Source: Cupriavidus sp. P-10 (GTDB lineage Bacteria > Pseudomonadota > Gammaproteobacteria > Burkholderiales > Burkholderiaceae). From it: a DNA stretch of 64,000 nucleotides. The stretch covers positions 1,860,001 to 1,924,000 of the forward strand of contig NZ_AP025171.1 of the NCBI RefSeq assembly GCF_003402535.2, written 5' to 3'. Below are positions 45,868 through 54,495 of the stretch, one piece after another. A program made the translations under genes and the position numbers. Under the pieces are notes generated by a model. It made no database searches. It was not told the DNA's origin and saw nothing but the letters and a program-made list of their open reading frames with translations. Positions within the stretch are counted from its first letter, which is position 1, and each line of letters starts with the position of its first letter.

Positions 45868-46806
45868 ATGAAAATCAACCTGTCGATGCGAGACATCGAG
45901 ACCATGCTGGTGCTCGGCCGCACGCTCAACTACCGCCAGGCCGCCAGCCAGATGCACCTGTCGCAGTCCGCCCTGTCCACGCAGATCCTGCGCATCGAAG
46001 AATCCCTCGGCGTGCGCCTGTTCGACCGCACCACCCGCACCGTACGCCTGACCGCCGCGGGCCAGGTCTTCATGCAGCAGGCCGCGCTGCTGCAGGCGGC
46101 CTTTCGCGGCGCCATCGACGCCGTCACCGGCATTGCCAGCGCCGAGCGTGGCCAGGTGGCCGTGGCCGCGCTGCCGTCGCTGGCGGCCCGCCTGCTGCCG
46201 CGCGTGCTGATGGCCTACCACCGGGCACGCCCGGAAGTGGCGCTGAAGGTCATCGACACGCTGTCCGGCCCCGCCTTTGACCTGGTGCGCGCCGGCGAGG
46301 TGGACTTTGCCCTGACCGCGGCCGATCCCCAGCAGGCCGACCTGCACTACGAACCGTTGTTGTCCGACCGCTTCGTGCTGCTGATCCCCTTGGCGCACCC
46401 GATGGCGCGCAGCAGCGGCCCGCTGCGCTGGGCCGATACCGCCGCTGCGCCGCATGTGTCGATGACGCACCCCAGCAGCGTGCGCCAGTACGCTGAATGG
46501 GCCTTCCTCCAGAACAAGATCCGTTTCCAGCCTGTGTTCGAGGCCGAGCACCTTGCCACCATCGCGGCCATGGTCGAATGCGGCTTCGGCGTGGCGGCGC
46601 TGCCAGAAATCGCGGCCGGCACCGTGCGCCAGCCCGGCATTGTCGAGCGGCTGCTGACCGCGCCGGTGACTGAGCGCTCGATCGGGCTGGTGACCTCGCG
46701 CAACCGCACGCTGTCGCCCGCGGCCGCCGAACTGGCGGCCGCGGTTCGGGCGCAGCTGGCGCATCCCGACGCGACCAGCGCCGCTGCCGCGGAGGCCGGC
46801 GCATGA
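45868..46806 (+). CDS. LysR-family transcriptional regulator
   Basis: 312 residues. HTH at about 7-66 (MRDIETMLVLGRTLNYRQAA, MHLSQSALSTQILRIEE) followed by RLFDRTTRTVRLT, and an effector domain (about 95-300) with VAVAALPSLAARLLP and VDFALTAADPQQADLHYEPL. Divergent from the BKACE/dehydrogenase pair and probably its regulator. Its stop overlaps the antiporter ATG (ATGA), so it may also be cotranscribed with that gene. Effector unknown. Confidence 0.92.
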   Translation: MKINLSMRDIETMLVLGRTLNYRQAASQMHLSQSALSTQILRIEESLGVRLFDRTTRTVRLTAAGQVFMQQAALLQAAFRGAIDAVTGIASAERGQVAVAALPSLAARLLPRVLMAYHRARPEVALKVIDTLSGPAFDLVRAGEVDFALTAADPQQADLHYEPLLSDRFVLLIPLAHPMARSSGPLRWADTAAAPHVSMTHPSSVRQYAEWAFLQNKIRFQPVFEAEHLATIAAMVECGFGVAALPEIAAGTVRQPGIVERLLTAPVTERSIGLVTSRNRTLSPAAAELAAAVRAQLAHPDATSAAAAEAGA

Positions 46807-49046
46807 GCATCATCGTCGACATCCTGATCCTGGCCGGCGCGCTGCTGGCCATCGTCGCGGTGGTGCAGGTCGCCGCCGCGCGGCTGGTGCTGCCGGAATC
46901 GACGCTGCTGTCGGCGATCGGCATCGCCATCGGCGCGGGCTACGTCGCCATCGACGCCGCCCATCCGGACTTCGCGCGCCACTTCCTGCATCCGCTGATC
47001 GACCCGGCGCTGCCGCCCGAGGCCTACCTGTGGATCTTCCTGCCGCCGCTGCTGTTCCACGCGGCGCTGACCGCCGACGTGCGCAGCATGCTGCCCGATG
47101 CGGCGCCGATCCTGCTGCTCGCCGTGGTGGCGGTGGTGGTGGCCACCGTGATGATCGGCGTAGCCACTGCCGCGGCCAGCGGCATGCCGCTGGCGGTGTG
47201 CCTGCTGCTGGGCGCGGTGGTCGCCACCACCGACCCCGCCGCGGTGATCGCGATCTTCCGCGACGTGGGCGCGCCCGCGCGGCTGATCCGGCTGGTCGAA
47301 GGCGAGAGCCTGCTGAACGACGCCGCCGCCATCGCCATCGTCGGCGTGCTGGTGGCGATGCTGACCGGCCACGGCGCGCAGGCGACGCTGGGCGCGGGGC
47401 TGCGCGAACTGGCGTGGTCGTTCGTCGGCGGCGTGCTGTGCGGCGTGCTGGCCGGGCGGTTGCTGTCTGACCTGCTGCCGCGGCTGGCCGGGCTGGCCAT
47501 GGCGGAAAGCGCGCTGACGCTGGCACTGCCCTACCCGCTGTACCTGCTGGCCGAACAGGCGCTGGGCGTGTCGGGCGTGGTCGCGGTGGTCTGCGCCGGC
47601 CTGATGGTCAGCGCGCTCGGGCCGACGCGCCTGAACCCGCCGAACTGGCGCCACCTGCGCATGATGTGGGAGCAATTCGCGGGCATTGCCGGCGCCATGG
47701 TGTTCCTGCTGGCCGCCGTGCGGGTGCCGTCGCTGCTGGCGGGCGTGACGCGCCACCACGGGTTGTTGCTGCTGATCCTGGTGGCCGCCGCGCTGGCAGC
47801 GAGGCTGGTCACGCTGTTCGGGCTGCTGCCGCTGCTGTCATGGATGCGCGCGAGCGCGCCCATCGACAATGCTTTCAAGCTGGCCATCGCCTGGGGCGGC
47901 CTGCGTGGCGCGGTCACGCTGGTGCTGGCGCTGGGCATTGCCGAAAACACCAGCCTCACGTATGAAGCACGCCACTTCGTCGCCATCCTGGCCACCGGCT
48001 TCGTGCTGGTGAGCCTGCTGCTGAACGGCACCACGCTGCGCAGCCTGATCCACCGGCTGGGGCTGGACCAGCTGTCGCCACAGGAGCGCGCGCTGCAGCA
48101 GCAGGCAATCCGGCTTTCGACCGAGGAAGTGGAGGCCATGCTGGCGCGCGTTGCCGACTCGTTCGACCTGCCGCCGGCCGCCGCGCGCGACGCCGCGCAG
48201 CATTACCGGCACGGCATCGAGCTGGGCTCGGCCGAGTTTGATTTCAATACCGCGCTGTCCGAACGCGACCGCCTCACCATCGGCCTGGTCACGCTGGCCA
48301 CGCGCGAACGCGAGCTGATCCCGGAGTACGGCGACGGCGTGATCTCGGTGGCCAACCTCGACGCCATGATGCGCAACACCACGCAGATGATAGATGCCGC
48401 GCGCGAGCAGGGGCGCATTGGCTACAACCGCGCGGCGCGCCACATCCTCGACTATCACGTGGGTTTCCGCGTGGCGCTGTTCCTGCATCGCCGGCTGTCG
48501 ATCGACCGTCCGCTGGCGCGCGCGCTGGCTGACCGCTTCGAGTTGCTGATCTGCCGCCAGACGGTGCTGGACCGCCTGCGCCGCTACAACCGCTCGATGC
48601 TGACGCCGGTGTTCGGCGCACGCATGGCGACGGTGCTCGACGGTGTGCTGGAGGACCGCTTCCAGGCCGCCGGCGAAGGGCTGGCCGACATGCGCGAGAA
48701 ATTCGGCGATTACACCGAAGCGCTGGAACGGCGGCTGCTGATGCTGTTCGCGCTGCGCAAGGGCCGGCTCTCGCTGGAAACGATGCGTGAAGAAGCGGTG
48801 ATTTCCAAGCAGGCGTTCAACCAGATCGCCCAGGCGATACAGCAGGCATGGCAAGCCAACCTGGTACGTCCGCCGCTGCGCGGCGTTCAGTCCGGAAGCC
48901 GCCAGGTCAGGCCCGGCACGCAGCCGGGCCCCCAGGCTTCAGGAAGGGTCTTTGGTACGGGTACGCGAAACGGCCATCATGATGCCGAGGCCGAGCACGA
49001 TCAGGCAGGCAATGCCGATATAGACGGTCGCGAGGCCGGCCGTTGA
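46803..49046 (+). CDS. CPA1-family Na+(K+)/H+ antiporter
   Basis: 747 residues. About 12 TM helices in residues 1-410; motifs FLPPLLFHAALTADV, TTDPAAVIAIFRDVGAP (ion-binding Asp), EGESLLNDAAAIAI and AWGGLRGAVTLVLAL are standard for NhaP/NHE-like CPA1 proteins. The C-terminal cytoplasmic part (about 415-690) resembles that of related bacterial exchangers. The last 50 or so residues (from about 48880) are low-complexity and lie antisense to the small gene at 48939-49109, so the real end may have moved through loss of a stop codon. It overlaps lysR by ATGA. Confidence 0.88.
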   Translation: MSIIVDILILAGALLAIVAVVQVAAARLVLPESTLLSAIGIAIGAGYVAIDAAHPDFARHFLHPLIDPALPPEAYLWIFLPPLLFHAALTADVRSMLPDAAPILLLAVVAVVVATVMIGVATAAASGMPLAVCLLLGAVVATTDPAAVIAIFRDVGAPARLIRLVEGESLLNDAAAIAIVGVLVAMLTGHGAQATLGAGLRELAWSFVGGVLCGVLAGRLLSDLLPRLAGLAMAESALTLALPYPLYLLAEQALGVSGVVAVVCAGLMVSALGPTRLNPPNWRHLRMMWEQFAGIAGAMVFLLAAVRVPSLLAGVTRHHGLLLLILVAAALAARLVTLFGLLPLLSWMRASAPIDNAFKLAIAWGGLRGAVTLVLALGIAENTSLTYEARHFVAILATGFVLVSLLLNGTTLRSLIHRLGLDQLSPQERALQQQAIRLSTEEVEAMLARVADSFDLPPAAARDAAQHYRHGIELGSAEFDFNTALSERDRLTIGLVTLATRERELIPEYGDGVISVANLDAMMRNTTQMIDAAREQGRIGYNRAARHILDYHVGFRVALFLHRRLSIDRPLARALADRFELLICRQTVLDRLRRYNRSMLTPVFGARMATVLDGVLEDRFQAAGEGLADMREKFGDYTEALERRLLMLFALRKGRLSLETMREEAVISKQAFNQIAQAIQQAWQANLVRPPLRGVQSGSRQVRPGTQPGPQASGRVFGTGTRNGHHDAEAEHDQAGNADIDGREAGR

Positions 49047-49109
49047 CATCGCCCACGCGATGCCGCCGACCAGGACCAGCAAGCCAATGATGTATAGCGC
49101 GAATGACAT
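48939..49109 (-). CDS. Small two-TM membrane protein
   Basis: 56 residues, MSFALYIIGLLVLVGGIAWA then MSTAGLATVYIGIACLIVLG and a short basic tail (VSRTRTKDPS). Two hydrophobic helices with a short turn. The start at 49109 follows AAGGAGCC, a good Shine-Dalgarno. Similar tiny proteins are widespread in Burkholderiales. Its 3' half is antisense to the end of the antiporter gene by 108 bp. Function unknown. Confidence 0.75.
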   Translation of the reverse strand: MSFALYIIGLLVLVGGIAWAMSTAGLATVYIGIACLIVLGLGIMMAVSRTRTKDPS

Positions 49110-49276
49110 GAATCGGCTCCTTGCGGTGGTGACGCTGCTTCCAATGTAGGCAGCGCCACGCGCGCAAGGGATAGGACGATGGCGGACGACGGCGTAGGCG
49201 GGTTCTGACGTCGCTGTGATGCCGTTGCCACGCGGCGGTGGCGGCGACGCGGTCCGGCTGCGCTGTCGGGCTCCAT

Positions 49277-49948
49277 TCAGGCAGCGCCCCGGGCCTGCTC
49301 TGCGGCGAGATAGGCATCGCGCGACGGCAGCAAGTGGCGGCGGCACAGGTCGACCAGCGCGTCGCGGTCGCCCTGCTGCAGCGCCTCGATCATGGCCCAG
49401 TGTTCCTGCCGCGCCCGCTCGCGGTAGGCCGCGGCCGCCAGCGTGCCGAAGCGGATCGGGTGGGTGCGGCGCGCATAGTCGCCGATGGCCTGCTGCAGCA
49501 CGGCATTGCCAGTCAGCGCGAACAATTCGCGGTGGAAAGCCTGGTTGACGCGAAACACCGCACGCGCCTCGCCGGCGGCCACGGCCGCGTCATGCTGCTT
49601 CTGCACCGCGACCAGCGGCGCCAGCCGCGCGGCCGGCACCGGCAGGTCGATCTGCGCGGCGGCATGGCATTCCAGCATTTCGCGCAGTGCGTACAGTTCC
49701 AGCACCTCGCGCGCGGAGAACGCGCGCACCACCGCGCCGACGTTGCGCTTGCGCTCGACCACGCCGATCGCCTCCAGTCCGGCCAGCACCTGCCGCACCA
49801 CATGCCGCTTGAGGCCGAAGCGCGCCATCAGGTCGTCCTCGGTCAGCCGCTCGCGCGGATGCAGTCGGCCGAAGACGATGTCTTCCTCCAGCGTGTCGAC
49901 CGCCTGCTGCACGGCCCCGGCGTCGGCCTGTGGGGAGATGTCGTGCAT
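49277..49948 (-). CDS. GntR-family regulator (FadR/FCD type)
   Basis: 223 residues. HTH at about 15-78 (DTLEEDIVFGRLHPRERLTE, FGLKRHVVRQVLAGLEAIGV) and an FCD helical ligand domain (about 85-210) with the likely metal-binding FHRELFALTGN. Lies 3 bp after the dehydratase on the same strand, so it is cotranscribed and probably represses the operon until the sugar acid is present. A palindrome at 51725-51738 near the dehydratase start is the likely operator. Confidence 0.9.
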   Translation of the reverse strand: MHDISPQADAGAVQQAVDTLEEDIVFGRLHPRERLTEDDLMARFGLKRHVVRQVLAGLEAIGVVERKRNVGAVVRAFSAREVLELYALREMLECHAAAQIDLPVPAARLAPLVAVQKQHDAAVAAGEARAVFRVNQAFHRELFALTGNAVLQQAIGDYARRTHPIRFGTLAAAAYRERARQEHWAMIEALQQGDRDALVDLCRRHLLPSRDAYLAAEQARGAA

Positions 49949-49951
49949 GGC

Positions 49952-51706
49952 TCAGCGCTGGTGCGGCACGGAATCGATTGTCTGCGTCGCGCGCAGGAAA
50001 TCGAAGTCGACGCCCTGGTCGGCCTGCGTCACGGTTTCCAGGAACAGCTTGCGGTAGCCGCGCTCGGCGCGCGGGCGCTCCACGGGCTGTGCCGCGGCGC
50101 GGCGGGCCAGTTCGGCGTCATCGACCAGCAGCGTCACTTCGCGCTCGCGCACCGACAGGCGGATGCGGTCGCCGCTCTGCACCAGCGCCAGCGGACCGCC
50201 GATGGCCGCTTCCGGCGTCACGTGCAGCACGATGGTGCCGGCCGCGGTGCCGCTCATGCGGCCATCGGAGATGCGCACCATGTCCTTGACGCCGGCGCGC
50301 GCCAGCTTGCGCGGGATCGGCATGTAGCCCGCTTCCGGCATGCCGGGCGCGCCGGTGGGCCCGATGCGCTTGAGCACCAGGATATCGTCGGCCTTGACGT
50401 CGAGGGCTTCGTCGTCGATGCGCAGCGCCATGTCCTCGGCGTTCTCGAACACCACGGCGCGGCCCTCGTGCTCCATCAGCACCGGATCGGCGGCGGACTG
50501 CTTGATGATGGCGCCGCCCGGCGCCAGGTTGCCGCGCAGCACGGCCAGGCCGCCGGCCGGGTAGATAGGGTCCGCCGCGGTGCGGATCACGTCCTGCGCG
50601 AAGGGCGGCGGCGCCGCGTCGAGTTCTTCGCCGAGCGTGCGGCCGGATACGGTCAGCGTGTCCAGGTGCAGCAGCGGGCGCAGCTCGCGCAGCAGCGTCG
50701 CCATGCCGCCCGCCTTGTGGAAATCCTCCATGTAGTGCTGGCCCGAGGGCTTGAGGTCCACCAGCACCGGCGTCTCGCGGCTCATCCGGTCCAGGCCCGC
50801 CAGGTCGATATCGATGCCGAGGCGGCCCGCGATGGCGGTCAGGTGGACGATGCCGTTGGTCGAGCCGCCGATCGCCAGCAGCACGCGCAGTGCGTTCTCG
50901 AACGCCTTGCCGGTCAGGATGCGGTCCGGCGTCAGGCGCGCCTTGGCCATCGCCACGGCCGTGGTGCCGGTGCGCTCGGCCACGCGGATGCGGTCGGCTG
51001 TCACCGCGGGCGCCGACGCCCCGCCCGCCACCATCATGCCGAGCGCCTCGGTCACGCACGCCATGGTGCTGGCCGTGCCCATCACCGAACAGGTGCCGAC
51101 ACTGGCCACCAGCTGGTTGTTGACATCGGCGATCTCGGCGGCATCGATCTCCTCCGCACGAAAACGGCCCCAGTAACGGCGGCAGTCCGTGCATGCGCCC
51201 ACGCGCTCGCCGCGATGCGCGCCGGTAAGCATCGAGCCGGTCACCAGCTGGATCGCCGGCACCCCGGCGGAGGCCGCGCCCATCAACTGCGCCGGCACGG
51301 TCTTGTCGCAGCCGCCGATCAGCACCACCGCGTCCATGGGCTGCGCGCGGATCATTTCCTCGGTGTCCATCGACATCAGGTTGCGCAGGTACATGCTGGT
51401 CGGCGCGGAAAAACTCTCATGCACCGAGATGGTCGGGAAATCCACCGGCAGGCCACCCGCGAGCATCACGCCGCGCCGGACCGCATCGATCAGCTGCGGC
51501 GCGTTGCCATGGCAAGGGTTGTAGCTGCTGCCGGTGTTGACGATGCCGATCACCGGCCGCGACAGCGCGTCGTCGGTATAGCCCGCGCCCTTGATGAAGG
51601 CCTTGCGCAGGAACAGCGAGAAGCCGGTGTCGCCATAGTTGGTCAGGCCCTTGGCCAGGCCTTGCGGCCGGGCTGCGTCGGGCTTGCTGGGATCGTTGGC
51701 GGACAT
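49952..51706 (-). CDS. IlvD/Edd-family dehydratase, probable sugar-acid dehydratase
   Basis: 584 residues from ATG 51706 (GGAGA Shine-Dalgarno; a TTG 15 bp upstream is also possible). Fe-S Cys in GSSYNPCHGNAPQL, LIGGCDKTVPAQLMG and SVGTCSVMGTASTMACV, and RISDGRMSGTAAGTIVLH, as in IlvD/Edd enzymes. The gene neighbours are a GntR/FCD regulator, a TctC-type binding protein and a GarR-like reductase, and no valine/isoleucine genes are near, so an aldonic or aldaric acid dehydratase (for example arabinonate, xylonate or fuconate) is more likely than a biosynthetic IlvD. Substrate unresolved. Confidence 0.85.
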   Translation of the reverse strand: MSANDPSKPDAARPQGLAKGLTNYGDTGFSLFLRKAFIKGAGYTDDALSRPVIGIVNTGSSYNPCHGNAPQLIDAVRRGVMLAGGLPVDFPTISVHESFSAPTSMYLRNLMSMDTEEMIRAQPMDAVVLIGGCDKTVPAQLMGAASAGVPAIQLVTGSMLTGAHRGERVGACTDCRRYWGRFRAEEIDAAEIADVNNQLVASVGTCSVMGTASTMACVTEALGMMVAGGASAPAVTADRIRVAERTGTTAVAMAKARLTPDRILTGKAFENALRVLLAIGGSTNGIVHLTAIAGRLGIDIDLAGLDRMSRETPVLVDLKPSGQHYMEDFHKAGGMATLLRELRPLLHLDTLTVSGRTLGEELDAAPPPFAQDVIRTAADPIYPAGGLAVLRGNLAPGGAIIKQSAADPVLMEHEGRAVVFENAEDMALRIDDEALDVKADDILVLKRIGPTGAPGMPEAGYMPIPRKLARAGVKDMVRISDGRMSGTAAGTIVLHVTPEAAIGGPLALVQSGDRIRLSVREREVTLLVDDAELARRAAAQPVERPRAERGYRKLFLETVTQADQGVDFDFLRATQTIDSVPHQR

Positions 51707-51724
51707 GGTCTCTATCTCCAATAA

Positions 51725-51738
51725 GATTATTGATAATC
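51725..51738. promoter_or_regulatory. Candidate GntR operator
   Basis: GATTAT-TG-ATAATC, a perfect palindrome, 19 bp upstream of the dehydratase ATG, in an otherwise GC-rich gap that separates it from the divergent TctC-type gene. Fits autoregulation by the GntR/FCD protein. Confidence 0.45.
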
Positions 51739-51965
51739 GATGGCCAGAAGCTTAGCGGCCAATGCAGGCGCGGCGCAAGCCCGGCACCGCGGTGGCTTAA
51801 TTAATTTGAATTTCAGATCAGTCGATAGAAAAACACGACTTCATCAATCAAGAGGCGCGGCCTACACTTGGCCCCGATAACGAGCCGGGCGTCATCCGCC
51901 GGCGGCCACCCGCCGCCCGCCGATCCCATCCCATTCCAACGATTCCCCGGCACAGGAGACCCCAC

Positions 51966-53012
51966 ATGCCTGGCATTTCGCCCACGGCCTCTCGCGCCAT
52001 CACTGCGCCGCGCCACACCCTTCACCGCACCCCTCGCCGCTCCATCCTGGCCGCTTCGCTTGCGTTTGCCGGCATGCTGCTCGCCCCGTTGTCGGGCTTG
52101 GCCGCGGACGCCTATCCCGCCAAGCCGATCCGGCTGGTCGTGCCCTACCCGCCCGGCGGCGCCACCGACGTGATCGGCCGCACGCTGGCCCAGCGCCTGT
52201 CCGCCTCGCTCGGCCAGCAGGTCGTGGTCGACAACCGTGCCGGCGCCGCGGGCAATATCGGCGCCGAACTGGTCGCCAAGTCGCCAGCCGACGGCTATAC
52301 CCTGCTGATGGGCGCGCTCACCAGCCACGCCATCAACGCCGCGCTGTACAAGAGCCGTGTGCCGTACGACCTGGAGAAAAGCTTCGCGCCGGTGTCGATC
52401 GTCGGTACGGTGCCGCTGGTCTTCGTGGTCAATCCTTCGGTTAGCGCCAGCACTCTGCCGCAACTGGTCTCGCTGGCGAAATCCAAACCCGGCGCCATCA
52501 CCTTCGCCTCGGCAGGCAACGGTTCGCCGCAGCATCTGGCCGGCGAAATGTTCAAGCGCATGGCCGGCGTGGAAATGCTGCATGTACCGTACAAAGGCAG
52601 CGGCCCGGCCATGACCGACCTGATCGGCGGGCAGGTGCTGAGCATGGTCGAGACCGTTCCCGCGGCCCAGGCCTACGTCAAGAGCGGCAAGATCCGCGCC
52701 CTGGCGGTGGCTTCGTCCGAGCGCGTCAACGCGCTGCCCGACGTGCCGACCGCCACCGAAGCCGGGCTGAAGGACTTCGAAGTCAGCTCGATGTTCGGCA
52801 TCGTCGCACCGGCCGGCACGCCGGCGCCGGTGATCGACCGGCTCAGCGCCGACCTGAAGAAGATCCTGGCCGAGCCGGAGGTGCAGGCCACGCTGCTCAA
52901 GCAAGGGGCGATTGCCTCCTGGACGACGCCGGCGCAGGCGAGCACGCGGATCAAGGCGGAGGTGGGCAAGTGGAATACGGTGATCCGGGAGGCGGGGGTG
53001 AAGCCGGAGTAG
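51966..53012 (+). CDS. TctC/Bug-family tripartite tricarboxylate transporter substrate-binding protein
   Basis: 348 residues. N-terminal signal with a long n-region (residues 1-47, RRSILAASLAFAGMLLAPLS then GLAADAYPAKP). Bug family motifs: KPIRLVVPYPPGGATDVIGR, VVDNRAGAAGNIGAELVAKS, DGYTLLMGALTSHAIN and AIPLPDVPTATEAG-type end (ALPDVPTATEAGLKDFEV). No TctA/TctB membrane subunits are present, which is normal for the large Bug families of Burkholderiales. Divergent from the dehydratase, hence probably takes up the sugar acid or a related carboxylate. Ligand unknown. Confidence 0.9.
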   Translation: MPGISPTASRAITAPRHTLHRTPRRSILAASLAFAGMLLAPLSGLAADAYPAKPIRLVVPYPPGGATDVIGRTLAQRLSASLGQQVVVDNRAGAAGNIGAELVAKSPADGYTLLMGALTSHAINAALYKSRVPYDLEKSFAPVSIVGTVPLVFVVNPSVSASTLPQLVSLAKSKPGAITFASAGNGSPQHLAGEMFKRMAGVEMLHVPYKGSGPAMTDLIGGQVLSMVETVPAAQAYVKSGKIRALAVASSERVNALPDVPTATEAGLKDFEVSSMFGIVAPAGTPAPVIDRLSADLKKILAEPEVQATLLKQGAIASWTTPAQASTRIKAEVGKWNTVIREAGVKPE

Positions 53013-53194
53013 GGATTCCGATTCACCAGTGATACAGGGGCATAGATGCCTCCTTAGTCACCCTGTTATGCCCCCTGTTCCGCCCTGCTGTATCTGTGCC
53101 CCGCCTGCTCTCGCCCGTATACTCTGGGGCCGGGCGCGGCCTAGCCCCGCGCCCTCACCGATTCCCCAAACAAATCAAGCAACGGAGCAGCAGC

Positions 53195-54073
53195 ATGCGT
53201 GTCGCATTTCTCGGCCTGGGCGTCATGGGTTTCCACATGGCCGGCCACCTCGCCGCCAAGGGGCACGAGGTCACGGTCTACAACCGCACCGCCGCCAAGG
53301 CGCAGGCCTGGGTCGAAAAGTTCGGCGGCAAGGCGGCAGCCACCCCGGCACTGGCCGTGCGCGACGCGCAGGTGGTGTGCTCCTGCGTCGGCAACGACGA
53401 CGACCTGCGCGCGGTGCTGACCGGCCCTGACGGCGCCTTCTTTGGCGCGCCCAGCGGCTGCATCTTCGTAGACCACACCACCGCCAGCGCCAATGTCGCG
53501 CGCGAACTCTACGCAGTCGCCAGCGAGCGCGGGCTGCATTTTGTCGACGGCCCCGTCTCCGGCGGCGAAGTCGGCGCGGAGAAAGGCATCCTGACCATCA
53601 TGTGCGGCGGTGATGCCGACGTCTACGCGCGCGCCGAGCCGGTCATCGCCGCCTACGCCCGCGCGGTGACCCGCATCGGCGAGGCGGGCGCCGGGCAACT
53701 GGCCAAGATGGTCAACCAGATCAGCATTGCCGGCCTGATCCAGGGCCTGTCCGAGGCCATCGCCTTCGGTGAGCGCGCCGGACTGGACATGCCGCTGGTG
53801 CTTGACGTCATCAGCAAGGGTGCCGCCGGCTCCTGGCAACTGGAAAACCGCGGCCCCACCATGATCGACAACAAGTTCGATTTCGGCTTCGCGGTGGACT
53901 GGATGCGCAAGGACCTTGGCCTGTGCCTGGACGAGTCGCGCCGCAACGGCGCCGCGCTGCCGGTGACGGCGCTGGTCGACCAGTTCTATGCCGACTTGCA
54001 GCAGATGGGATGCGGCCGCGCCGACACATCCTCGCTGATCAAGCGCCTGCGCCAGCACGCCAGGGAAGCCTGA
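53195..54073 (+). CDS. 2-hydroxy-3-oxopropionate reductase / 3-hydroxyisobutyrate dehydrogenase family
   Basis: 292 residues. NAD(P) motif AFLGLGVMGFHMAGHLA (residues 4-20), NRTAAKAQAW, substrate-binding DGPVSGGEVGAEKGILTIMC and catalytic Lys in AGAGQLAKMVNQI, with KDLGLCLDESRRNGAALPVT near the end. This beta-hydroxyacid dehydrogenase family includes GarR, GlxR and MmsB. Position beside a sugar-acid dehydratase suggests reduction of a semialdehyde such as tartronate semialdehyde, but the specific substrate is not shown. It is 182 bp after the TctC-type gene. ATG at 53195 has a CGGAGC Shine-Dalgarno. Confidence 0.87.
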   Translation: MRVAFLGLGVMGFHMAGHLAAKGHEVTVYNRTAAKAQAWVEKFGGKAAATPALAVRDAQVVCSCVGNDDDLRAVLTGPDGAFFGAPSGCIFVDHTTASANVARELYAVASERGLHFVDGPVSGGEVGAEKGILTIMCGGDADVYARAEPVIAAYARAVTRIGEAGAGQLAKMVNQISIAGLIQGLSEAIAFGERAGLDMPLVLDVISKGAAGSWQLENRGPTMIDNKFDFGFAVDWMRKDLGLCLDESRRNGAALPVTALVDQFYADLQQMGCGRADTSSLIKRLRQHAREA

Positions 54074-54216
54074 TGTAGCGGCCGCGTCTCCTGCCGTCGT
54101 CCGATTCCTACAGCGATTTCGGCGCGTGCCGGAAGGGCCGCGGGCCGGCCCGTGCCTAAGCTGGACGCATGGGCCCGTCCATCGGGGCCGGCCCGGCAAC
54201 GATGCAGGAGACCATC

Positions 54217-54393
54217 ATGTGGAAACTCGCAGGCGCGCTCCTGATAGGCGCAAGCATGGCGTTGGCTGGCTGTACCGCGGCGGGCGCAGTGGCCGGCGGT
54301 GTGGCAGGCCATGAACTGACTGACGGCAGTACGGCCGGTACCATCGGCGGTGCCGTGGTTGGCGGTGTGATCGGGCACGAGCTGGGCAAGTAA
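54217..54393 (+). CDS. Small glycine-zipper lipoprotein
   Basis: 58 residues. Signal peptide ending in the lipobox LAGC (WKLAGALLIGASMALAGC), so the mature lipid-anchored chain has about 40 residues. It is rich in Gly at helix-packing spacing (GAVAGGVAGHE and GTIGGAVVGGVIGHELGK), like the glycine-zipper 2TM/SlyB-type proteins. Start has CAGGAGA Shine-Dalgarno. Probably an envelope-stress or outer-membrane structural lipoprotein; function unknown. Confidence 0.8.
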   Translation: MWKLAGALLIGASMALAGCTAAGAVAGGVAGHELTDGSTAGTIGGAVVGGVIGHELGK

Positions 54394-54427
54394 CAGCGTC
54401 GCGCTGATGGGAAACTGATGGGAAAGC

Positions 54428-54455
54428 AAGAAGGCCGCATTGCGCGGCCTTCTTT
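54428..54455. terminator. Bidirectional intrinsic terminator
   Basis: AAGAAGGCCGC-ATTGC-GCGGCCTTCTT, perfect stem with short T/A tracts, between the lipoprotein gene and the convergent GT2 gene. Confidence 0.8.
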
Positions 54456-54495
54456 GCTGGCCGCCGGTACGTTGCTGGCCATCCGTACGCCGGAT

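Noticed and set aside
49952..51706. Calling the dehydratase ilvD (branched-chain amino acid synthesis)
   Set aside because: The family includes sugar-acid dehydratases; a GntR/FCD regulator, TctC-type binding protein and GarR-like reductase beside it argue against the biosynthetic role.
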